From NCBI GenBank assembly GCA_029706075.1, contig JAINUG010000026.1, forward strand, positions 1,657,001 to 1,721,000: 64,000 nucleotides of DNA. The letters are read 5' to 3'. The notes below the pieces were generated by a model. It was given only the letters and a program-made list of their open reading frames with translations. It was not told where the DNA came from and searched no databases. Below are positions 11,232 to 23,599 of the stretch, piece after piece. A program made the translations under genes and the position numbers. Source of the stretch: Aldrovandia affinis. Its lineage: Eukaryota; Chordata; Actinopteri; Notacanthiformes; Halosauridae. Numbering within the stretch: the stretch's first letter is position 1; each line of letters opens with the position of its first letter.

Positions 11232-14200
11232 CTGTAAGAGAGATATGAATGGAGGCCTCTCAGGTCCACAATCTCCCATAGCCCACAGGACTGAACCAGC
11301 CCACTTTCCCCCTCATGGAAGAAACATGATATTCACTCAATGAATTTGCATCCCATTCAAAATTCTCATTGTGTGCTTCATCAAAGAAATATGAGAAACA
11401 CCATCTTTATATATCTCCCATATTCAGGTTCCCCTATGTCTTTTAAGAACACATTGGCTTGGTTTAAATTAACGTTTATCCTTAAATCTGACTCAAGTCA
11501 CTAAACGTAAGTGATAGTTGTTGTTTTTTACTTTTTTTTCAATAACACATGCAATGTTTTAAAAGTGAAAGTTAAGGGCAAATGTTTGTTGAATCCAGGC
11601 CATTATCCTTATAATATCCTGAGAACACGGAATGTAGAATCCAGGTGAAAAAAGGAAACCACTGATGTCGTTTAAAAAAAGGAACATATCAGCTTAGTTC
11701 ACCAACACCATTCATAACAGCCTTTCTGTATTGCATTGTTTCCCTATCTAAAAAGAAAAAAAATCATTCAGGCAATCCAATATTCATCGCTATCAGTGCA
11801 CCTGCGGTCCAGCTATCCTGTGGAGAGGCTGCGGGATATTGTGGGTTATTCAGTAAGTGAGCAACAGGGCAAACATTGACACTCACGGAAGCCAAACATG
11901 TCAATAGCAGCACCTGAAGAGGAAAGTGGAACTTTGACCCTGAGCTGTGGGGGTGTGGGAATTAAAGAGTCAGTTTCCATAAAGCACCGTTCCTTTCCCG
12001 TGCGCTTGGATATGAGGGGAATGATATATTAATATTTATGACTTTCAAATATATAAAGCTGGGGTTTGAAATGTGACAGGAACACAAAGAATAGATATCA
12101 CAACAAACTGATGAAAACGCCCCAAACCTCTGCTGCTCATTGCTATGTGAATTTAAATGGGTTTCAAAGAGACAAAGATCCTGCCAAGGAGATGGAGGTT
12201 GAGACCACTACACCAAACACCAGCTGACAGGTTATCAGGGCAGGGAAAGGTCCATACAACAAAACACTATTTATTCAGATGCATCATTCTCACAACAGCT
12301 TGGAGAGATCCTCCAAATTGTACTCCAAAGTTTAATAAGTTAATATTGTGTGATTTACAGTCAGGGTTGGAGCAAAGGGAGGCAGATCAAGAGTGCTGGC
12401 AAGTGGGGAGACTGTGCAGAAGATGCAGTTGTGGATGCGCCACTGGCCTCTGGTAATTTCCGTGACAACAGCAGACGTCCTCAGGCTGAGTGCGCTTGTT
12501 AGCTGTGTGCTATTCAGGTGTATCAGCCTGGGAAGATGTGGATCCCTCAAAAGGTGCCTGTCCCATCCACAGTCATCTCTCACCGCCAGCTTCCATCAGT
12601 CAACAGCCTGTGGGGGCGGAGGAAGAGCGCAGCTGCAACAGGCCACATCCCATAATCCTCCTCGATAGCCTGCTCACTTGCTCAAATGACAGCGTCAAGA
12701 CACTGACGTGTTCATTTTCCTCAGCCACTGAAGACATCTTCTCATCAAAAATGCCAGGCTGTGATTTGTTTCTCTGGTCTCATATTTGTCTGCACACCTT
12801 GAAATAGCAGCTCGCAATATTTCATTCTTTCTGAATGCATAACTTCACAAAAGTGAACCAGCATGCAGGTGCTCAACAACGGGCAGGTACTAACACAAAC
12901 ACAGTTTACTGCTGTATGCTTTCAAAGTTTTGTTCCTGCAATGCACAGTCATGCTTTTATGCCATTTGTCTTGAATAAATTTGTTTCACCACAGCCGACC
13001 ATATCATCATATCAATGTTTTACCCTGCCTGATTCAAATAATATGAAATTATATTTTTAATCAATGGCAGTGGTGGGTCTAGGGTGCCACATTTAATGAT
13101 CGCAGGCCTTCATTTTGAAAATAATTACAAAAAACTTAAAATGCAATTGTCATGACCCCATATTTTCACAAAGTGCTACAGCAGACTAGTAAATTGGTCT
13201 CCAAGACTTCAAGCCATTGTACTGAAAATGTATAAAGGGATAGTTTTCAGCAGTCTACTTTGTTAAAATGAAAAACATAATAAGATTTAATGCACCATGC
13301 ACTTATAAAATCAATATAGAAAGTGCATGTTTTATTCATGCACCAATTTCAACTTGACTTGGCACTATATCACATCAACTAGCATATCACTCTCACTCTC
13401 TATGGAATATCGTAATCACTTACAATATTTGTTTAAAGGACACATATTGCCTCTTATCCCATGACAAGTCACAAGATGGTTGAAAATGCAACTGAACATC
13501 TATGACATTCATAGCACAGTACAATAAAACTCTCAACCGAGAGATAAGTTAATGTATTCCTAAGAGCTTGTGACACTAAACCTGACAGAAAAGTAGATAC
13601 TATTGTTTAGTGATGCGTGAAAGAATATACCAGAGGTATTCAGGTCTGTTTTGGAATTGCCAAGCATAATGCCCCCTATTTCTGATTCCCAAGCCATGCA
13701 TCAAAGGACATTGCCCAGTATAGCCACTGTATGAACATCAAAAACGAATACCTTACCATATTTGGTTCTAGGCAGAGAGTGCTTTGCAATTACAGAACAA
13801 GGACAGATTTTCTGACCAATCGAAATACAATGTTACCAGTTGCAGATTTTCCATATTATTGTTCATTTGAAATAACACTACAAGAAAGCCCTGCACTGTT
13901 TATCGAAAAGTTTTGCAAATAAAACAAATCAATTATTGATATTCTATAATGCTCACTGGCTTGGCTGTTTTGGATAATGGAACACAGAGCACTGCTTCTA
14001 TATGGAGCACGAGTGTCTCTTCCTATGAAGATTTAGGCTTCCTTTGAAACCACCCTGGTGAGCTATAACTCCCCAATGCATGAACTCTACTGTTTAAAAA
14101 AACATAGACTGTAATCCTGGGGTGTTGTACACAGACTAGCAGGTGTAAACAGCCATGTTCTCACTGACATACAATAATCGGATTTTACTGGTTCCTACCT

Positions 14201-15837
14201 GTTCCTACTATGTCCCCACCCATAATAAGCAGAGACAGCCTGGTCAGACCATGTCCTCAATATCCTGAGCAAAGCTGATTGGCTAAAATAGACAAACAGC
14301 GACGGGGCTAGTTCACAAAACAAAGAGAGACAGCCGAAAGGGCAGTAATCAGTTTGAGACGAGAGGTAAGACAGGGATTTATAAAAAAAACCTTGCTTTA
14401 CATTCTGCTCACAACTTAGGGGGAAGAAGGAACAGTGTTGCAATTGTAATGGTTTTGAATACATTTTAATGAAATAACTTAATTATGAAAACCGCACATC
14501 ACTGGGAAGGGAAAAGAAAGGATACAACACAGGTGTACATGTGCGATTTAGGACATTACAAAAAAAATCATTAAGATATAATTATAGAGATGTCATTATA
14601 CAATAACAATGATTGTTGCAATCATTAAAATGCTAAAAGAACGCCATTTTCTTTAGAAAATGAACCCATTAGAAAAACTATGTGATTGTAAATGACTCAG
14701 TAGGATCTGTTTTGAGGACACAAAAAGCCAGCAGGCAGTCCTTGATAGGGGGCAATTATGAAAATAAATAAAGATTGTTGAATATGTTTTGGAGAAATCC
14801 ACAAATAGATGCTACTGCAGTAACAATATCAAATTTAAATTGAACGTAGCAAAATAAATAATGCTGATGCGTTTATTCTATAGCTGTTTTTCATCTCGTA
14901 TTCACAAATACAGTAAATGGTATATTGGTAAACCTACAATTAAAATAGCGCACACAAATAACGAATCAAGTGCATGTTTTGTCATCAGCGAACTCATTTC
15001 CACCCCTCACAGATCAATCGCGTCTAAGCAGTCTTGCAGTTCACGTAGGCCTGTACCGCATATATTCAGAGCAATATGTTCTGCACAACAGCAGTGTCAC
15101 CTCACGGAATGTTGCTCAGTTAAAGTGAAACTCCAAAATCTTCTGTACATAAAGTATGGTGACACAACAGCAAACATTTCTATAATCTTTAAAAACCGCT
15201 CCCTAAAAACATTCTTATTTCTAGAACTGTTCCTAGAAATAAGTACTGACCATAAATAAACCAAAGATCCAGATCCAGATTATAAACAAATGTTCTCAGT
15301 ATTGTCACAATTCAACATACCTAAGCCCATGAAAGCTGCAACTCCCTCAATTACTAGTTTCTGAGATATATTCTTGTGAAATTCACATTGTCACTTTCTC
15401 TTACTTGTGGGCTTACAAATGACAAAAATGTGCCTGATAATAGAAGTTACGTGAACGGTAAAGGGGTCAATTAAAAATGCAGCATATCTCACATGTTTGC
15501 CAATTAGCCCCAGTCTGTATAATTCCTCCATTATCGCCAACTCTTCTTTCTACAGAATTTCACAGGTGACCATAACCAGAATGGATGATGTGATCCATTC
15601 AAAATGCGATGCATGTATCCTGGCAGATGACATGAAGCACAACTTCAGGACAACGTCAATCATCAGCTGTCAGTGGTGCTTTGTGGAAATTCTGCCTTTC
15701 AGATGTCTGGACAATTCTGGTGGAATATTAACACTATGTCTCTCACTAGCTGCATGTGCCTGTTAGGAGAACATTTTTTTAAGGACATTATTGAATTAAA
15801 AGCACACCCCAAAAATGTAAAGCATGTACCATTTACA

Positions 15838-15838
15838 C

Positions 15839-15901
<63 letters not shown>

Positions 15902-15915
15902 CATCATCATCATCA
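15838..15915. repeat. (AAT)n / (CAT)n microsatellite
   Basis: About 20 tandem AAT triplets followed by five CAT triplets. In one frame it translates to a run of Asn then His, which is not a gene. Confidence 0.95.
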
Positions 15916-16189
15916 TAACCATGAGTCCATGTGGGCTGCCTGCATTAGTGCCATTAACATACCAAAATTGATTTGGACTCTTTTTGATCTGTGCCAATGC
16001 TTGCCCTAGTGTTTACTGACTGCCTTTGCATCGTCAAAGTAGAGCCCAGTGTCTTAGTAAGCAGCGCAAACTACTCGTTATATCAGAAAAGCCCTGAGCA
16101 GTAAGAATTTGGTTATTCATTACTGTTGGAACTGAAATAAACTCCAATACAAGTCAGCTATGTATCTGGATAAATTGGCTCCATGAGCC

Positions 16190-16300
16190 AGAACACACAC
16201 ATACACACACGTATGCACACACAGTCACGCATACAGTGCATACTACATACATACACACATACTTGCGCACACATGCATATGCACAGGTGCACACATGCAC
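16190..16300. repeat. CA-rich imperfect dinucleotide tract
   Basis: Interrupted (CA)n mixed with CATA and CATG units on the plus strand. No other content. Confidence 0.7.
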
Positions 16301-16789
16301 CACGTGTCTCCATGGGCATCACATCCTCTGAAGATGTATGCATTGCGCCAATGAGTTGAAAAGCAGGAAATAACACAACCTGCGCAGCACTGAGCAATGT
16401 TGTGCTAAAATGTTTTCAACGTGATTAACATTGATTTTCCTGCCAATCGATGCCGAATCTTCCAAACCCAAATTTAATTCAGCACGTTTCTGCTTGAATG
16501 GGCTTTATTGTAGCAGGTCTGTTAATATGACATGCTGTCAAGCATAAAGACATCAAAAGAGGAAGTTGACAGAATGTTAACCATTCAATGCAGCCAACTT
16601 TGTGAAGTCTGATTCAATGGCACATGTCCTACTCCACATTTAGCTTTGAGAAAGAAGGAAGACAGAAAAGGAGTATCAAAGTGTGCACACATACAGTATA
16701 CAAGATCACATCAAAACCATTAACTCTGTGAAGATTGTGTGGATGGTTCTTACCGAACACGCACTAGAAAATTATGCTACAGATATCCT

Positions 16790-17665
16790 GTACCGTATGA
16801 TCTGCCTTTATGAACTTGAACTTGAACTTGAATCGTTGCTAGGATAGGACATGGAATATCTGTAGTGAGGAGATGTGCACAGTTTTTAACACCCAAAGCC
16901 ACTAAAGAAGTCATTCAGGCTCTAGTACTGTCCAATCTTGACTACTGCCCAGTGGTATGGTCCAATGCTACCATGGATAAGTTAAGGAAACTACAAATGG
17001 CCCAAAATAGAGCAGCACGCATATCATTACATTGTAATTACAGAACACATGTGATTAATATGCATGATTGTCTTGATTGGTTATTTGTTAAAAACAGATT
17101 ATTATATTCATTATTAGTATTTTTTAGAAATATTATAGTCACAAAGAATCCTTTTATTTTGTATCAGAGTTTAACTTTCAGTTCAACTACACATAATTAT
17201 TTAACCAGACATGCGGAGGGAGGAAATTTTATGCTACCAATTGTGAGAACAAATGCAGTCAAAAGAACGGTGTTATACCGAGCCATGTTTGAATGGAATT
17301 CACTACCCAGCTACATTGCACAGGAAAATAGTAAAACTCGATTTAAAGTCTTATTAAAAAAATATCTAAAAGTTATGAATTGAAACGTGTTATGTGTGAA
17401 GCATGTATGTAATGTTGTTTTAGTTTTGTCTGTTTTGTAATGTTGCTAGTTTTGGCTTGTCTCTTGTTTTATTCTTATGTTGTAATATTGTATATGTTTG
17501 CTTCAGTTTTGTCTGTATGAGTTCAATGTGATGTTTGTCATGTGCAATGTTTGAATGTCATGTTGCCTTGTCACTTGAAGCTGTTTGACGACCCCAGGAA
17601 GAATAGCTACTGTAGTTGCAGTAGCTAATGGGGATCGAAATAAACTAAACTAAACTAAACTTTTT
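16790..17665 (+). mobile_element. 5'-truncated LINE: RT C-terminal region plus 3' UTR and tail
   Basis: An open frame at 16865-17383 (172 aa) is followed by about 280 bases of 3' UTR. The UTR contains GACCCCAGGAAGAATAGCTA and AATGGGGATCGAAATAAACT, a 3' end common to jockey-superfamily LINEs in teleosts. The element ends in (AAACT)n-like units at about 17638-17661. A (GAACTT)n run at 16813-16833 lies near the 5' truncation point. Confidence 0.75.
16865..17383 (+). pseudogene. C-terminal fragment of a LINE reverse transcriptase
   Basis: The 172-residue frame reads KEVIQALVLSNLDYCPVVWS, then KLRKLQMAQNRAARIS, and later MFEWNSLPSYIAQENSKTRF followed by a Lys-rich end. The signatures S-x-LDYC-x-VVW, LQxxQNRAAR and WNSLP are typical of the thumb and C-terminal region of L2/Rex1/CR1-type (jockey superfamily) reverse transcriptases. 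The catalytic palm with FADD is missing because of 5' truncation, so it cannot act alone. The piece is uninterrupted by stops, suggesting moderate age. The exact clade is uncertain. Confidence 0.8.
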
Positions 17666-17700
17666 TGTTTATAGATGTGATAATTGTATTGTCTTTTGCA

Positions 17701-17920
17701 TTTACATTTTACACATTTAGCAGATGCTCTTATCCAGAGCAACTTACACAGTTTACATTTCTTTACATACAATCCATTTATACAGCTGGATATTTTACTG
17801 AAGCAATTCAGGTTAAGTACCTTGCTCAAGGGTACAACAGCAGTGCCCCACCTGGGAATTGAACCTGCAACCTTTGCGTTATAAGCCCAGCTCCCTAACC
17901 ATTACACTACACTGCCAGCC
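17701..17920 (-). repeat. V-SINE-like tRNA-derived SINE, complete
   Basis: The reverse complement begins GGCTGGCAGTGTAGTGTAAT (tRNA-like A-box region) and has the B-box GGTTCAATTCC. A central block TGTACCCTTGAGCAAGGTAC follows, then the tail TCTGGATAAGAGCATCTGCT and an AAATG-rich end. A short direct repeat CTTTTGCA flanks it (17693-17700 and about 17920-17927). Head, core and tail match the V-SINE layout of fish genomes. Confidence 0.85.
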
Positions 17921-19177
17921 TTTTGCAGACAACATTAACTGTACAGTATTTTGCTGTTACTTTTGTTGTTGCACCAAATGCAGCATACTGAATAATGTTT
18001 TATATATAATTATATAATTAAATAGTGAGCATATTATATTACATTATATAGCTATATGTGGCTATAGCTAATTTGAAGAAATCATTTTATTTTTAGTTAA
18101 TATTGTTTTGATAGTGTATAATTACAGTATTGTAATTAACAGCTAGCTTGCAAGATGGCTTACTTTGATGTGTCATAGCTACCTATGTACTGTGACTTAC
18201 TAGCTACATTAGCTGCATTAGCTACATATTGCTGTTACCCCAAACTAGACTGATGTCCAGTTGGCAATTAAAGTGTTATCGTACTAATGCCATCTCTGTA
18301 GATACCAGTACACTGATTCAAGTGCGTGGAAAATTTCAGTTAGTTTACATCAACTTGACCAAACCCAACTATATAGTACACAGAATTTTCCTTTGATCAT
18401 GATTTATACATTGCAGGATTACAGTAAAATATATCCTATGCCTCAAAAACAGGACCAAAATATAAATGGGAAAACCGTATTTGTTAGCAGGTATGTGTGT
18501 TTGTTATGACAACTTGTTTACTTAGAATTTATACTTTTACTGAAATATGTGATACCACTGACTTACGTATCTTCTGACAGTTAAATTATGAATTAAATGC
18601 AAATGGAATTTCTTACACTTTCTTCTCACTCACCATTTCAGTTTAACAGTTTTAGTTGTGAAGCACTGTTTCCACGCCATTCCCATATCTCATTACGCTT
18701 TTTCCCAGAATCACTGGCTAAAGCACTTCCTGCCAGATTACTGCATGTCCACAGCATTGTGGCATCGTAACGAGTTATGCAGGGAAGACTCACTTTATTG
18801 CGTGGATGGCTTTCATGACTTAGTGCAAAACTACAGTTGGTTTTGCCTTAGTGCATGGGGTAGGGGGTGTTGTGGTATGATGTAGATCATTCAGGAATGA
18901 CTCATCCTCAGACAAACACTTCAGGTGTTCATCCTTCAACGTCAGCACTTTTTTTATTCATTCATCCTCTGACATTAAGATCTTTTTCTTAGTTATTTAA
19001 GACTCTATATTGTAAATTAAGTTTAATACTCTATAAATAATAATCTCTCTGCTCTCATTTGATTGAATTTGCTTTCTGAATTTATAAAAAAAGGAAATAG
19101 GAAGACATTTTTTGAATTACTATCTCTGAACACAATAGTGTGAGACTATTTTAGTAAAACATGAACCTGTTGTTTTT

Positions 19178-19540
19178 CCATCCATCCATCCATTATCTAA
19201 GCCGCTTATTCCTAGTCAGGGTCGCGGGGGAGTGGAGCCTATCCCAGCATGCGTTCCGGGCGAGAGGCAGGAATACACCCTGGACAGGTCGCCAATCCAT
19301 CACAGGGCACACACACCATTCACTCACACACTCATACCTACGGGCAATTTAGACTCTCCAATTAGCCTAACGTGCATGTCTTTGGACTGTGGGAGGAAAC
19401 CGGAGTACCCGGAGGAAACCCACGCGGACACAGGGAGAACATGCAAACTCCGCACAGAAAGGCCCCCGGCCTGGATTCGAACCCGACACCTTCTTACTGT
19501 GAGGCGACAGTGCTATCCACTGCACCACCGTGCCGCTGTC
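19178..19540 (-). repeat. tRNA-derived SINE with 12-bp target-site duplication
   Basis: The reverse complement begins with GCGGCACGGTGGTGCAGTGG and shows A-box-like GTGGTGCAGTGGATAGCAC and B-box GGTTCGAATCC. A long body contains TTTGCATGTTCTCCCTGTG and GTCCAAAGACATGCACGTTA. It ends in a (GGAT)n tail. The duplication CCTGTTGTTTTT is perfect at 19166-19177 and 19541-19552. A second member of the family lies at 56.88-57.25 kb on the plus strand. It ends in a different tail, (ATGAG)n. Confidence 0.88.
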
Positions 19541-20299
19541 CCTGTTGTTTTTTAAACAAGGTATTTTAAAACAATGTATGTGCAATTGCATTCCATTCTA
19601 GACATATGAGAAAGCATAAAAAAACTGAGCCATCAATCAGTGCCTAGCATAGCTGCTGTGATTTGATTGTTCCATTGTTCCCTGTAAGGCTCAAGATACT
19701 TTAAGACACATTAGTGCTTATGGTAAATCACATCCAGGGATGCTGTGAGTGACTGCATTCTTAAATGTGAATAATCTCCTGTGACTGGCCATTTGAATGT
19801 GGGATGACATCTCTCTGCCACAAGAGAAAATAAGTGTGCCAGTCAAAAGCGTCTCCAAAGGCTGGCCTGCCAGCATTACTACAGCATTCAAATTCTGGGC
19901 ACACGCTACCAACTCACCAGGTCAAAAGTCCTGTAAATGCAGCAGGGGAGGAAAGTAGTGAAAGGGCCACAACTTTACTGCAGACGAAGCGCATTGCCTG
20001 TCCCCGCTGTTCCCTCTGCTGTCAAAGCAACTGCAAGGAGGGGTGGGGAGATTTTTTTGAAATGACACACATGATCCTGTTTCAGGATGGAAATGAGGCT
20101 GAAATCCCTGCAGTGGGAGCTGCTGCTCTCGCGCTCACAGAGAGGTGTGCGCTTTTGTCATGTTAACATGTGTGCGCTTTTGTCATGGCAACTGGAAATT
20201 GCATGTAAATGAACTTCTGCATGTTAATGAGTGCCTAATGTTAATGAGTGGCTGCAGATTCATAAGCACTTGCATGTTAATCAGTGTCTGCATATGTCT

Positions 20300-20450
20300 G
20301 CAGGGCAGCACTGTGGCCTGTTGTTGAAAGCTCTGGCCTTGTGACTACAAAGTTGCAGGTTCAAATCCCCGAGCTGCTATACCTTTGAGTAAGGTACTTG
20401 GCCTGAATAGCCCCAGTAAGTATTCATGTGTAAAATTGGATGACATGCGA
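20300..20450 (+). repeat. Degenerate V-SINE-like head and core fragment
   Basis: GTTGCAGGTTCAAATCCCC (B-box) is followed by TACCTTTGAGTAAGGTACTT and GCCTGAATAGCCCCAGTAAG, parallel to the core of the V-SINE at 17.7 kb. The terminal GATAAGAGCATCTGCT tail is absent. Confidence 0.5.
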
Positions 20451-21825
20451 AACATAATATAAAGGCAGATCACAGCAATCTGAGCAGAATAAGAAGGTGC
20501 AGGAAATTAGCAAGCCTAAGCAAAAGCACAGGTTACATGTCTTTCCCAGCTACTTCAGTGCCAAAGGAAAGGATTTTTCCAGCAGAAGGATCGTCTGTCA
20601 ACAAAGGGCACACTCGCCTTTTCCCTGATCGTGATGACATGCTAATTCTTTATGAACAGGACCATTTGAGCTTTAATTCAAGCTCTTGACCATTTCATAT
20701 TACAATCATTATTTATTATTTCACATTATTTTGTGAAGGATTGATTTTGTTAGCACTGATTTGGTTTTACCCTTGATTTCCACAATATACTACATTTGAG
20801 TATGAAAATTGTGTCAGAAAATGGATTATAATCCAGGACTTTTGTATTTTGCCATTTCGACAACAGAATGAGCAAAGTGTTATCTGAAATGGGTCTGGGA
20901 GGAAATTACATTTGTACAGTACAATAATGTGGTAGATCCCACAATTATCAACTCATTATGTTATATAAAAAGGAATAATGACAGTCAGAAAAGTACAGTA
21001 TGTACGGGAAGGAAAATTAACTTCAGTGAAAACAAAGGATTAACAATAGCAGGTATTAGATGACAATCCCATGACTTCTGGCTCGAATTAACTTCTGGCA
21101 TTTTTTAAATTAAACTATGATGGACCTTGGACTCAGTGTCCTAGATATGAAACCATTGGATACCATTGTATTTCTGAAATTAATACTAATTCATCATTCA
21201 ATTAATCATGGTGGAGGGGTTTGGGGGTGATCTGAAAAGTTAACTATTTGCTCTCAGTGGCTATTATTCAACTCACTTGGCAAAAATGAATCCCTTCTCC
21301 TAACAATTTGTACTAATAAATTTGCCTGACGGGATTGCTGTTGTTATTCGTGCAAAGAGTTTGAGCAGATTGTTTGTTGCTGTTTCTGTCATTGAGATTA
21401 TTGGGATTGTGTTTTGTATTGTTGATTGTGTTTTGGCGTTTGCCATCAGAAAGGGTAAATGGATTTGCTCTTAAGGTTAACTTTTGTCGCCGTTAGGGGA
21501 CAGAGAGGAATTTTCCATGTTTTCCCTGTCTAGCTTCAGCAAGCTTGTTAAAAAGCTAATCGATAAAAGCTAACCCAGCGGATGTGATTTTTTTGCCCTC
21601 TCAGGAGCAAATCCAAGAGCAGGGGAATATTCGATAGCTAACTAGATTTCGTTTTTTAAATTTTAAGCGTTTAATTTTAAGCGTTTAACTTTAAGTGTTG
21701 AGATATAGCCATTTCGGATGGCTGCTGTTAGCTCGCTCGCTACAGGCAACCGAACCGAAAGTTTTATAGATAGCTATACAAGGGGTTTTGTTGCCATTTA
21801 TTAATTTCTGCATCTGACCACCTCT

Positions 21826-22543
21826 GTGCAGATTGTATTTTTATCAACTTGTCTCTGTTTTGTCCCAGTAATTTGTTTATTTATGGAAGGAGACTTCCAG
21901 GAGGGTTTGGTCTGCAACCGTAGCCAGCTTGTGAAGCATCTCGAGAGCAAGATTCTTGATCTCGAAGCTCAACTTGCTGGTCTCGACTGCCCTGCAGAAT
22001 TTGTAGAGTTCCAGCCACCCAGGAAAAGGGAGTTAATCATAGTGGGGGACTCAATCATTAGAGGTATAGACAGTATAGTCTGTTTGTGGGAAAAGGAGTC
22101 TCGTATGGTAAGTTGCCTGCCTGGTGCTCAGGTCAGAGATCTCCTTGAACACGCGGACAAGCTCCTGGCCAGAGCAGGGGTGGGTGGATCCAGTGGTCAT
22201 GGTCCATGTTGGAACCAATTACATAGATATGGGTAGGTTTGAGGTTCTGCAGGACAAATTGATATAATTAGGATCAAAGTTAAGGAGCAGAACTTCCACG
22301 ATGGTCTTCTCTGGAATTCTGCCAGTACCACATGCTAGTAAAGGCAAGCAGAATTTTATATGGAGATTTCACACATGGCTACAAACCTGGTGCAGGAAAG
22401 AGGGGTACAGGTTTATGGGGCACTGGGAATCCTTTTGGAACAGGGGTGACCTGTACAAGCGGGACAGGCTACACCTGAACTGGAGGGGTACAGCTGCATT
22501 GGGCCAGTGTATGCTTAGGGTAGCGGAGGAATATTTAAACTAG
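21826..22543 (+). pseudogene. CR1 ORF1 with SGNH-esterase-like domain
   Basis: Two frames together cover an SGNH/GDSL-hydrolase-like ORF1. The first (21826-22236; start near MEGDFQEG at 21883) includes a short coiled-coil-like HLESKILDLEAQLAGL. It then has KRELIIVGDSIIRGID, whose GDS carries the presumed nucleophile, and MVSCLPGAQVRDLLEHADKL. The HVGTNY block appears around 22203-22223 but in a shifted frame. The second frame (22301-22543) ends with DRLHLNWRGTAALGQ, where D-x-x-H would supply the catalytic Asp and His. Esterase ORF1s are known in CR1-group LINEs and may bind lipid or aid RNP trafficking. At least one frameshift breaks it. Confidence 0.75.
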
Positions 22544-22756
22544 GGACTGGGGGGCAGGGAGGGAAATTAATAGTAGTATTAAGGATAGGGAGGTACAGAC
22601 TGCCAATATGGAATATACCAGGGCAGAGTATAATAATAAATCTGAGGATATAATTAATAAAATATTTTTTAGATCATAATGTGAATAAAGGTGGTTTGGC
22701 ACAGTTATGTGTGGAGGGGAAGGACAACATAAGTGTGAGTAAGGCTCTGAAGTTCA

Positions 22757-23499
22757 TGTGTTTAAATGCTAGAAGCATAAAAAAATAAATTTTTGGAACT
22801 GGAGGCTGTCATGTTGAATGGGGGTTATGATATCGTTGGGATTACTAAAACATGGCTTGGCGCAGCGGATGGGGATGAATATAATGTGGAGGGGTACACA
22901 TTGTTTAGGAAGGATTTAACTAATAAAAGAGGAGGGGGAGTGGCCCTTTATGTGAAAGACAATCTTAATGTGCAGGAAATTCCAGGTATTAACTCATTCA
23001 TTCCTTGTGAGGACATCTGGATTAAATTACTGGGAGATCATGAGAAGGGCCCTAATATAGGAGTATGCTATAGACAGTAACATAAATACTATGCTCTTTC
23101 GTAACATAAAACAAACCTGTGCTGAAGGAGAGATGTTAATAATGGGCAACTTCAATTACCCCTCTATTAATTGAGAAGTAGTGACAGGTCAGGGTAAATG
23201 TGAAGAGGCGTTTTTAGATGTTGTCAATGACTGCTTTTTGGTACAGTCTGTTACAAAAAATATTTTGCAGCACAGAGGTAGTAGAACCACTGGGGACCAC
23301 AAGTGATCACAGTGCAGTTACTTTTGATATTTTTTGGCAAGTTAAGACAGCCTCCTCTCAAAAATGTTTTACTTCAGACGAGCTGACTTTAATAAAATTA
23401 GAGAATTTGAGTAATATAGATTCGGTAAAACTTCTAGATTGCAGAACTGTGAATGAAAAATGCACTAAATTTAAATGGTTTATTGTAGATAAAGTGTAA
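22757..23499 (+). pseudogene. CR1 AP-endonuclease domain, broken
   Basis: The frame around 22757-23080 reads MCLNARSIKK, a stop, then DIVGITKTWL, YTLFRKDLTNKRGGGVALYV and NIGVCYRQ. These correspond to the N-A-R-S, E-T-W-L (here KTWL, so the usual catalytic Glu is Lys) and R-x-x-R-GGG-V blocks of LINE AP-endonucleases. The closing S-D-H block is seen as GTTSDHSAVTF near 23300. Several stops and shifts occur between 23080 and 23290. The substitution at the catalytic Glu and the stops make it non-functional. Confidence 0.75.
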
Positions 23500-23599
23500 A
23501 TTCATCCCAAAAGTAAGGAAAAATAGGATGAAAAAACTCTCCGCAGTGGATGACTAAATCTTTACAGGAGATTTTGAGGCAAAAGAAGCGACTGTACAG

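Noticed and set aside
15824-16009. Open frame with a poly-Asn/poly-His run
   Set aside because: It is a direct translation of the (AAT)n(CAT)n microsatellite.
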